The notes beneath the pieces were generated by a model that saw only the letters and a program-made list of their open reading frames with translations, was not told the DNA's origin and ran no database searches. A stretch of 64,000 nt of DNA. Origin: CAVQCJ01 sp963711005 (GTDB lineage Bacteria; Actinomycetota; Actinomycetes; Prado026). A program made the translations under genes and the position numbers. Of the stretch, positions 57,725 to 64,000 are shown in pieces (within the stretch, counting starts at the first letter, position 1; every line of letters starts with the position of its first letter). The stretch spans positions 1,905,046-1,969,045 of the forward strand of contig CAVQCJ010000002.1 of assembly GCA_963711005.1 (NCBI GenBank), read 5' to 3'.

Positions 57725-57949
57725 ACCGCGTCGAATCGCATCACCCCGTACTCGAATCCGGTCATGCCCCGAAACGCTGTCGCCAGACCTCCCGTCTTCT
57801 TGGCCCCCAGCCCACTCGTTGCTGGTACGGGGCTGGCACGGTATTCCCAGGACACGAAGACCCCCTTGCGGGTCAGTCGAGACGGTCGGCAGAGTCCACG
57901 GCCTGCGGGTCGTGGAGGGCGACCTGCTCGGCCATGGGTGGGGTGGACA
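57725..57949. promoter_or_regulatory. Divergent intergenic region between MFS and tadA
   Basis: About 225 bases lie between the starts of the leftward MFS gene and rightward tadA; promoters of both are expected here. I see no convincing hexamers or operator. Confidence 0.4.
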
Positions 57950-59209
57950 GTGGCGGTCGACGTCGTCGCGCTGGTGGAGAACGAGGTTCGGCAGCGGGTC
58001 CGACGTGGTGGTCTCGACCCGTTGGCCGCGCCGGATGCGGTCCGGGTGCTCGTCGACGAGGTGCTGGCGGACTTCGGCGAGCGGAGCCTGGACGGCGCAC
58101 TGCCGGTGCTGACCGACCTGGAGGCGACTGGTCGGGTCGTGCTCGACGCGGTCGCCGGGTTCGGTCCGCTCCAGCCCTACCTCGACGACCCGAACGTCGA
58201 GGAGATCTGGGTGAACGAGCCCGGCCGGGTCTTCGTGGCGCGGGCCGGGCGCAGCGAGCTGACCGCGACCGTGCTCGCCCGAGGCGCCGTCGAGAACCTG
58301 GTCGAGCGGATGCTGGCCGACTCGGGCCGCCGCGTCGACATCAGCTCGCCGTTCGTGGACGCCGCACTGCCCGACGGCAGCCGGCTGCACGTCGTGATCC
58401 CGGACGTCACCCGGCGGCACTGGGCCGTCAACATCCGCAAGTTCGTGGCACCGGTCACCCACCTGCGCGACCTGGTCCGCCTCGGCACCCTCACCGACCC
58501 TGCTGCTCGGTTCCTCGAAGCCGCCGTGTCCAGCGGATTGAACATCGTCGTCTCCGGCGCGACGCAGGCCGGGAAGACGACGCTGCTCACCACGCTGGTC
58601 AACGCCCTGCCGGCCGGCTGCCGGCTGGTGACCTGCGAGGAGGTCTTCGAGCTGCAGCCGCGGGTCGCCGGACGTCGTGGCGATGCAGACCCGGCAGCCG
58701 AACCTCGAGGGAAACGGCGAGATCCGGCTGCGACGTCTGGTCAAGGAGGCGCTGCGGATGCGACCGGGCTGCATCGTCGTCGGCGAGGTCCGTCAGGAGG
58801 AGTGCCTCGACCTGCTCGTGGCGCTGAACTCAGGCGTCCCCGGCATGTGCAGCGTGCACGCGAACTCGGCGCGCGAGGCGGTGACCAAGCTGTGCACGCT
58901 GCCGCTGCTGGCCGGGCCCGAACGTCACCAGCGGGTTCGTCGTGCCGACGGTCGCGGCGAGCGTCGACCTCGTGGTGCACACGGCCACCGAGGCGGACGG
59001 TCGCCGGCGGCGTGCGGGAGATCGTCGCCGTCCCCGGACGGGTCGAGGGCGACGTCGTCGAGACCGCGTCGCTGTTCGCGACGGAGCGACGGCGAGCTGG
59101 TCCGGACGCACGGGTTCCCGCCGCACGTCGGAGCGCTTCGCCCGGGCCGGATACGACCTCGCCGACCTGCTCGACGGCGACCCGGCCCGAGCTCGGTCGG
59201 ACCGGCTGA
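57950..59209 (+). CDS. tadA: Tad/Flp pilus assembly ATPase TadA/CpaF (several apparent frameshifts)
   Basis: About 418 residues when frames are joined. N-terminal GFGPLQPYLDDPNVEEIWVN, RRVDISSPFVDAALPDGSRL, Walker A SGATQAGKTTLL (K209), the Asp box CEEVFELQPRVADVV, and the RMRP...GEVRQEE region. Breaks near 58668, 58918, 59005, 59089, 59126 and 59188 each need one base removed. The stop TGA at 59207 overlaps the tadB ATG. It powers pilus assembly at the membrane. GTG 57950 is the only in-frame start near the first conserved residues. Confidence 0.85.
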   Translation: MAVDVVALVENEVRQRVRRGGLDPLAAPDAVRVLVDEVLADFGERSLDGALPVLTDLEATGRVVLDAVAGFGPLQPYLDDPNVEEIWVNEPGRVFVARAGRSELTATVLARGAVENLVERMLADSGRRVDISSPFVDAALPDGSRLHVVIPDVTRRHWAVNIRKFVAPVTHLRDLVRLGTLTDPAARFLEAAVSSGLNIVVSGATQAGKTTLLTTLVNALPAGCRLVTCEEVFELQPRVAGRRGDADPAAEPRGKRRDPAATSGQGGAADATGLHRRRRGPSGGVPRPARGAELRRPRHVQRARELGARGGDQAVHAAAAGRARTSPAGSSCRRSRRASTSWCTRPPRRTVAGGVREIVAVPGRVEGDVVETASLFATERRRAGPDARVPAARRSASPGPDTTSPTCSTATRPELGRTG

Positions 59210-60074
59210 TGGGCGCGTTCGTCGGACTGGTGCTCGGGCTCGGACTCCTCCTGGTCGGCTGGTCGATCGCCGCCGCCCGAGGCCGGGTGGAGTGCGCTCG
59301 GGGGCTCCCGGGCCCGACGCCCGCTGCGCCTGCTGCTGGACGAGGCCGGGCTGGCACGGGTCGCACCGGCGTCGCTGCTGGCCTGGTGCGCTGGGTCCGC
59401 CGCCGTCGTCTTCGTCCTGCTCGCCGGGGTCAGCCGGTCGGTGTCGGTGGCCGTCGCCTTCGGTTGCATCGCGCCTCTCGCTGCCGGTCGCCGTGGTCCG
59501 TGGGCGCCGTGCCCGCCGGCGTGAGCTGCTCGGGAGCCGTGGCCGGACGTCATCGACGACCTGACGTCCGCGGTGCGGGCCGGGCTGGCCCTGCCGGAGG
59601 CGCTCGTGCAGATCGGCGCCCGCGGGCCGCGCGAGCTGCAACCAGCGTTCGTCGCGTTCACCGCGCAGTACCGCGCGACCGGACGCTTCTCGGACGGGCT
59701 CGACCGGCTGAAAGCCGAGCTGGCCGACCCGGTCGGCGACCGGGTCGTCGAGTCCCTGCGGGTGGCCCGCGACGTCGGCGGCAACGACCTCGGCGGGCTC
59801 CTGCGCACGTTGTCCGCGTTCCTGCGCGACGACAACCGCACCCGCGGGGAGCTGCGGTGCCAGACAGGCCTGGACCGTGAACGGCGCGCGGGTGGCCGTC
59901 GCTGCACCGTGGCTCGTCCTCGGCATGCTGGCACTTCGGCCGGCGGCGGTCGCGGCCTACGACACGCCTGCCGGTGCCGTCGTGCTCGTGTCCGGGATGG
60001 TGGCCTGCGCGATCGCGTACACGGTCATGCTGCGCATCGGCCGGTTGCCGGTCGAGCCTCGGGTGTTCGCATGA
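59209..60074 (+). CDS. tadB: Tad pilus membrane platform protein TadB-like (frameshifted)
   Basis: A type II secretion F-domain protein. N-terminal segment MGAFVGLVLGLGLLLVGWSI, then LDEAGLARVAPASLLAWCAG, WPDVIDDLTSAVRAGLALPE, the F-domain GNDLGGLLRTLSAFLRDDNR and C-terminal segments. Frames change near 59290, 59470, 59535 and 59862; three need one base removed and 59535 needs one added. It forms the inner-membrane platform with TadC. Confidence 0.8.
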
Positions 60075-60116
60075 TCAGGGGTTTCTCATGACGGCGTCCC
60101 GGGTGCCTGGCTCGGC

Positions 60117-61033
60117 ATGACCGCGTCGTTCGGCATCCTCTTGGTGCTGTCCCGGCTGCCGCTGCTGCACCGGGTGCGGTTGCAGGACCGCGTTCTCCCG
60201 TACCTTCGCGACCTACCCGGGACTCGTGGCTCCCGGTGCGACGACGACGAACCCGCGCGGCCGTGCCGGGTGGCCGCGACCTGCCGACCGGGTCCGCTGG
60301 GCCCGGGACGACCTCGCGGCCCGGCTCGACCGCACGCTCGGGGGCGCGGAGTCGGTCCGCCGCCGGCTGGACCAGCTGGGACACGGATCCGTCGAGGAGT
60401 TCCGGACCGAGCAGGTCGTCTGGGCCGCCGCTGCGGTCGCGGTCGTCCTGGGGCTCGGGCTGCTGCGGGCCGCTGCGGGGTCGACACCGTGCCCCGCCGG
60501 TCGTCGTGCTGCTGGCAGCTTCGGCCGCGGTCATCGGGCTCGTCGCCTGCGACCAACGGCTGACCCGGCGGGCCGCCAGCTACGCGGGCACAGCTCCTGG
60601 TCCAGCTGCCTGCCGCCGCCGAGCTCGTGGCCCTCGCCGTCGCGGCCGGCGAGGGTCCGGCGGCGGCGCTGGAGCGGGTCCACCGGATCGGCGCCGGCGC
60701 GCTGTCCCGGGAGCTCGGTCGGGTGCTGCGCGATGCCGTGCAGGAGCCTCGCTCGGGCGCGCGCTCGAGGCCTCGGCGCCCGGTGCGACGTCGCTCGCGG
60801 TGCGACGCTTCGTGGACGCCGTCGTCGTGGCACTCGACCGCGGGACGCCGCTCGCCGGAGTGCTGCGCGCGCAGGCCGCCGACGCGCGCGACGCCGCTCG
60901 CCGGGACCTGGTCGAGAGGGCAGCCCGTCGCGAGGTCCTGATGCTGCTTCCCGTGGTCTTCCTCGTTCTGCCGGTGACCGTGCTCTTCGCCCTGTTCCCC
61001 GGGTTCTACGGGCTGACTCTGACCGTCGCCTGA
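60117..61033 (+). CDS. tadC: Tad pilus membrane platform protein TadC-like (frameshifted)
   Basis: Second F-domain protein. N-terminal segment MTASFGILLVLSRLPLLHRV, then RLQDRVLPYLRDLPG, WAAAAVAVVLGLGLL, the F-domain LPAAAELVALAVAAGEGPAA, ASLGRALEASAPGATSLAVR and VLMLLPVVFLVLPVTVLFAL. Breaks near 60205, 60480, 60588 and 60745. The start is ATG 60117 in frame; ATG 60088 would need another break. Partner of TadB. Confidence 0.8.
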
Positions 61034-61082
61034 CCGCCTGCGGCTCGACCGCCGCAGTGACTGCCAACCCGAAGGAGATGCT

Positions 61083-61277
61083 GTGACCCGATGCTGCGTG
61101 TGGATGAGTGCCCGGCTCGCGAGACGACGACCGAGAACGGCGAGCGCGGTGACGTCCCCGGCTGGGTGCTCATCACCGTGATGACCGCAGGCCTGGTCAC
61201 GGCTCTGTGGCTGGTGGCCGAGCCGCAGCTCACGAGCTTCTTCCAGTCCGCGCTCGAACGCGGTCCACGGTCCGTGA
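61083..61277 (+). CDS. Flp pilin-like small protein (DUF4244 type), start uncertain
   Basis: A short protein with the core RGDVPGWVLITVMTAGLVTA then LWLVAEPQLTSFFQSALERV, the Gly-start and single membrane segment of actinobacterial pilin-like DUF4244 peptides. GAAGGAG lies five bases before GTG 61083, whose frame differs from the core, so a break lies in the first 20 codons; ATG 61091 is in frame. The stop TGA at 61275 overlaps the next GTG. Confidence 0.65.
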
Positions 61278-61675
61278 GCGTCGGATCCTGCCGGCTCGGA
61301 CCGCGGGTCGGACCGCGGGTCGGCAGCCGCGGACTTCGCCCTGGTGTCGGGGCTGCTCGTGCTCGCGTTCCTGGCGGTCCTCCAGCTGGCCGTCAGCCTG
61401 CACGTGCGGAACACGCTGGTCGCGTCCGCGGCCGAGGGGGCACGGTTGGCCGCGACAGCCGACCGCGGCCTCGCGACGGCGTCGGACGGACCCGGGAGCT
61501 GGTCGCGTCGAGCCTGTCACCGGCCTACGCGAGCGACGTGCAGGCCTGGTACGCAGACTCCGACGGGCTGCGGACCGTCGTGGTCCAGGTTCGCGCACCG
61601 CTGCCGCTCGTCGGCCTGCTCGGCCCGAGCGACGAGCTCACCCTGACGGCGCACGCGCTCGTCGAGGGCCCATGA
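61274..61675 (+). CDS. TadE-like pilus assembly protein 1 (frameshifted)
   Basis: About 130 residues. The GTG start overlaps the pilin-like stop. After a basic start, the TadE hydrophobic segment reads ADFALVSGLLVLAFLAVLQL then AVSLHVRNTLVASAAEGARL, and the extracytoplasmic domain SSLSPAYASDVQAWYADSDG. Breaks near 61315 and about 61460. Probably a minor pilin. A 12-base duplication (GGACCGCGGGTC twice) lies at its start. Confidence 0.7.
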   Translation: MSVGSCRLGPRVGPRVGSRGLRPGVGAARARVPGGPPAGRQPARAEHAGRVRGRGGTVGRDSRPRPRDGVGRTRELVASSLSPAYASDVQAWYADSDGLRTVVVQVRAPLPLVGLLGPSDELTLTAHALVEGP

Positions 61676-62126
61676 GGCGACCTCGGCGATGCCCGAGCGG
61701 AGACGGGGCACTGCGACGGTCGAGTTCGTTCTCGTCGGGCTGTTGCTGCTGGTCCCGCTGACGTACGTCGGTGCTCACGGCTCTGTCGGTGCAGCGCACG
61801 GCGTTCGCGGTGGTCGAGGCCGCTCGCTCCGGCGGCGCGGGCGTTCGTGACCGCGCCGTCCGGTTCGACGGCCAGGGCGACGGGCCGACGCAGGCCGTCG
61901 ACCTCGCGCTGGCGGACCAGGGGGTGCGCGACGGCGACGCAGCTGTGCAGGTCAGCTGCAGCTGCCGAGCCCTGTCTGACACCTGGCGCGACCGTCCGGG
62001 TGCAGGTGTCCGCGACGGTGCGCCTGCCGTGGTTGCCATCGTTCGCCGGCGAGCGACGGCGGAGGTATCCCGGTGCAGGCCGTGCACGTCGAGACCGTTG
62101 ACCCGTTCGAACCGGCGCGGCCGTGA
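61672..62126 (+). CDS. TadE-like pilus assembly protein 2 (frameshifted)
   Basis: About 150 residues. The ATG overlaps the first TadE stop. RRGTATVEFVLVGLLLLVPL is the TadE start, followed by LTALSVQRTAFAVVEAARS, and EPCLTPGATVRVQVSATVRL. Several frame changes (about 61700, 61769, 61845, 61965) are needed to join these. Ends HVETVDPFEPARP. Confidence 0.68.
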
Positions 62127-62710
62127 CTGCGGCGCAGCGGCGGGCGGGCGACGACCGGGGCAGCGTCCTGGTCCTGGGTCTCGGCCTCGTGGTGCTGGCG
62201 ATGGTCGCCGTCGGGCTGGCCGTCGACGCGTCGCGACTGTTCCTGGCTCGGCGCTCGTTGGCCAGCCTGGCCGACGGTGCTGCGCTGCGCGGTGCCCACG
62301 ATCTCGACCTGGCGGCGCTGTACGCATCCGGTGCGGCCGACGTGCTTCCGTTGTCGGCCGGTCGGGTCGAGCGAGACGTCGCCGCCTACGTGACGCGCAG
62401 AGCTGCGGCCAACGGACTCGCCGGCGTCCGCGTCGTCTCCGTGCTGGTCCGGGACGGGACCGTCGAGGTCGAGCTCGCGATGACCGAGCAGGTCCCGCTG
62501 CTCGGCACTGTTCTCGGTCGGCCGGACGGCGAGTCGGTCACCGCGACGGCCAGCGCCCGCACCGCCGTGCGTCCGTGGCGGCGGCGCAGGCTCACCGCGC
62601 CGTCAGGCCGCGTCCAGCCGGCTGAGCTGTTCGGGAGTGAGCTGGAGGTCGACGGCCTCGACCGACGCACGGATCGTCTCGGGGCGGCTCGACCCCGGGG
62701 ATCGGGATGA
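62123..62710 (+). CDS. TadG-like pilus assembly protein
   Basis: 195 residues as read, starting GTG 62123 over the previous stop. The N-terminal DRGSVLVLGLGLVVLAMVAV segment and ASRLFLARRSLASLADGAAL is the TadG/TadE-like (DUF2134) start. The last 35 residues (from about 62600) overlap the convergent aldo/keto reductase gene and look non-coding, so the true stop may be earlier in another frame. Confidence 0.7.
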   Translation: MTAAQRRAGDDRGSVLVLGLGLVVLAMVAVGLAVDASRLFLARRSLASLADGAALRGAHDLDLAALYASGAADVLPLSAGRVERDVAAYVTRRAAANGLAGVRVVSVLVRDGTVEVELAMTEQVPLLGTVLGRPDGESVTATASARTAVRPWRRRRLTAPSGRVQPAELFGSELEVDGLDRRTDRLGAARPRGSG

Positions 62711-63464
62711 CCACGGGCGACTTCGCCAGCATCCACGCCAGCGTGACCTGCTGCGGGCTCGCCCCGACCTCGGCGCCGACGTCGGCGAAGACCTGGTGCC
62801 GGGTACCGAGCCGCGATGCGGACGAGATCCCGCCGAGCGGGCTCCACGGCAGGAACGCGATCCCGAGCTCGTCGCACAGGACGAGCTCGGGCTCGCTGGA
62901 CCGGAACCGCGGCGAGAACTGGTTCTGCACCGACGCGAGCCGGCCGCCGAGAACCTCCTGGGCCTGCCGGATCTGTGCCGGGTTCGCGTTCGAGACACCG
63001 GCGCGCACGATCTTGCCCGCATCGAGCAGGTCGCGGATCGCGCCCACTGAGTCCGCGTATGGCACGCGCGGGTCGGGACGGTGGAACTGGTACAGCCCGA
63101 TCGCCTCGACCCCGAGCCGTCGCAGCGACGCCTCGCACGCGCCCGCGAGGTACTCGGGCCGGCCGTCGACGGTCCACGACCCGTCACCGGGACGCAGGTG
63201 CCCGCCCTTTGTCGCGACGAGGATCCCGGACGTGTCGGCGCCCCAGCTGCGCAGCGCGTTCGCGACGAGGGTCTCGCCGTGCCCGACGTCGTCCGCGTAC
63301 AGGTGGTAGGCGTCCGCGGTGTCGATGAACGTGATGCCGGCGTCGAGGGCGGCGTGGATGGTGGCCACGGACCGCGCCTCGTCAGGTCGTCCCTCGATGG
63401 ACATCGGCATCTCGCCGAGACCGATGGCGCTCACCTTGACGTCTGCGATGGTCCGGGTCTGCAT
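62603..63464 (-). CDS. Aldo/keto reductase (one apparent frameshift)
   Basis: About 286 residues from ATG 63464: IGLGEMPMSIEGRPDEARS, FIDTADAYHLYADDVGHGET, ILVATKGGHLRPGDGSW, LYQFHRPDPRVPYADSVGAI, QNQFSPRFRSSEPELVLCDE and VVIPIPGSSRPETIRASVEA. The last block requires removal of one base near 62690. Catalytic Asp, Tyr, Lys and His positions are present. Divergent or independent from the partial gene upstream. Confidence 0.85.
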
Positions 63465-63496
63465 AGAGCCACCGTACGTCGCCAGGTCCCGTACGC

Positions 63497-63552
63497 GATC
63501 GTGCCCTGAGCCCATGATCGTGCCCTGACCCGCAGTGGGCCAGGGCACGATC
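63497..63552. terminator. Repeat pair and strong hairpin
   Basis: GATCGTGCCCTGA occurs at 63497-63509 and 63516-63528, and its inverse CAGGGCACGATC at 63541-63552. The second copy pairs with the inverse as a 12-base stem, extended by CCC/GGG after one mismatch with loop GCAGT. It lies 83 bases beyond the end of the leftward partial gene at 63635 and before the next leftward gene, where a terminator is expected. There is no T-tract in the leftward direction. Confidence 0.6.
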
Positions 63553-63634
63553 TTGGGGGGGGCGGGTCCGGCCACGCCCGGCCGGACCGCGGTCTTCAGT
63601 GGTGTTCGCTCAGAAGGGTTCGGTCATCGATCGA

Positions 63635-64000
63635 TCAGTGGCCGGTGCCGCTCGGCGGCTGGCCGTCGCCCGAGCCCGACCCGGAGCCGTGGCCGTCCGA
63701 GCCCTGGCTGTTGGAGCCCTGGCTGTTCGAGCCCGAACCCGAGCCGTGTCCGTCGGGGCCCGGCCCGTTCGAGCTGTGACCGCGCCCGCTGCCGCCCTGG
63801 CCGTCGTGGCTGCCCTGGTCGTTCTTGCCGTGCTTGTCGGCGTGCTTGGTCGGGTGCGGCTTCGCGGTGTGGCTGGCCAGCAGCGCGGTGCAGTAGTCGA
63901 GGACGGTCTGTCCGTTCGCCGCGGCCGTGCCCTGAAGCTTGGCGAACGCCGCGGACCACTCGCCGCGCCCATGGTCGTCGCGCCCGTCGCCGCTGCCGTT
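63635..64000 (-). CDS. C-terminal part of a Gly/Ser/Asp/His-rich protein (partial)
   Basis: A frame open from the right edge reads NGSGDGRDDHGRGEWSAAFA, KLQGTAAANGQTVLDYCTAL, LASHTAKPHPTKHADK and then a low-complexity tail rich in Gly, Ser, Asp and His with GSGSGSNSQGSNSQGSDGHG, ending PPSGTGH. The stop is TGA at 63635. The start lies outside the window. The helical part and tail resemble an extracytoplasmic protein; other frames of the same DNA are longer but Arg/Thr-rich and non-coding. Confidence 0.65.
   Translation of the reverse strand, partial: NGSGDGRDDHGRGEWSAAFAKLQGTAAANGQTVLDYCTALLASHTAKPHPTKHADKHGKNDQGSHDGQGGSGRGHSSNGPGPDGHGSGSGSNSQGSNSQGSDGHGSGSGSGDGQPPSGTGH

Noticed and set aside
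56114..59209. A 1,031-residue rightward open frame
   Set aside because: Its first 600 residues are the antisense of the MFS gene; only the last part is tadA.
63610..63972. A 120-residue Arg/Thr-rich open frame at the right edge
   Set aside because: The alternative frame gives a sensible helical segment with a Gly/Ser/His tail and is open to the edge; the Arg/Thr reading is a shadow.

Overview
The window is high-GC DNA (mostly above 70% G+C by eye) with dense, overlapping gene runs and frequent GTG starts. The gene content is that of an actinobacterium: mtrA-mtrB-lpqB followed by comF, a long ribosome hibernation factor gene and secA; a MoxR/DUF58/DUF4350/DUF4129 operon beside SpoIIM and RDD genes; a Rv3235-type protein; a large NAD-dependent glutamate dehydrogenase; a WS/DGAT-type acyltransferase; and an actinobacterial-type Tad (Flp pilus) cluster. 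I cannot place it below class level. No rRNA, tRNA, CRISPR array, transposase or integrase is visible, and no stretch longer than about 300 bases lacks a gene.

Layout. 0-8.4 kb: CPBP protease, divergent RDD and SpoIIM genes, then a leftward five-gene operon (GPDP-type membrane protein, DUF4129, DUF4350, MoxR ATPase, DUF58). 8.5-14.8 kb: rightward mtrA, mtrB, lpqB, comF, hpf and a NarL-type response regulator. 14.9-17.9 kb: YcaQ-like glycosylase and two acetyltransferase genes, one a tandem fusion. 17.9-20.7 kb: secA. 20.8-25.2 kb: Rv3235-like and LysM proteins, a small helix-turn-helix protein, and the CpaB-like and CpaE-like genes of the Tad system. 25.2-34.5 kb: phosphotransferase, HAD protein, SnoaL-like protein, a membrane protein with a cupredoxin-like lipoprotein, acyltransferase, patatin, a DUF6912-like protein, glutamate semialdehyde dehydrogenase and a small membrane protein. 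34.5-39.8 kb: a 52-residue ORF opposite the very large glutamate dehydrogenase. 39.8-52.2 kb: accessory-looking genes, namely an aldo/keto reductase, a lower-GC secreted protein with a lipoprotein, a holin-like gene, a secreted GH15 glucoamylase/glucodextranase, adenosine deaminase, a secreted CotH/lamin-tail protein and a lower-GC membrane protein. 52.5-57.7 kb: a multi-domain nucleotide cyclase converging on an MFS protein with a C-terminal cyclic-nucleotide-binding domain. 57.9-62.7 kb: tadA, tadB, tadC, a pilin-like gene, two TadE-like genes and a TadG-like gene. 62.6-64 kb: a second aldo/keto reductase and the C-terminal part of a Gly/Ser/His-rich protein cut by the window edge.

Working together. 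The Tad parts are split between 23-25 kb and 58-63 kb and probably build one envelope appendage. MtrAB-LpqB, SecA and the MoxR/DUF58 operon are envelope and export housekeeping. The secreted GH15 enzyme and the CotH protein, with their signal peptides, suggest polymer use or surface modification. The cyclase and the cyclic-nucleotide-binding transporter are neighbours that could form a signal and its receiver.

Quality warning. About 40 apparent one-base frameshifts lie in moxR, mtrB, the acyltransferase gene, the dehydrogenase gene at 32.3 kb, the glutamate dehydrogenase gene, the tad genes and the last aldo/keto reductase. Nearly all need one base removed. Long genes between them (secA, GH15, CotH, cyclase) have none. 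I read these as sequence errors rather than real pseudogenes and annotate the affected genes across the breaks.
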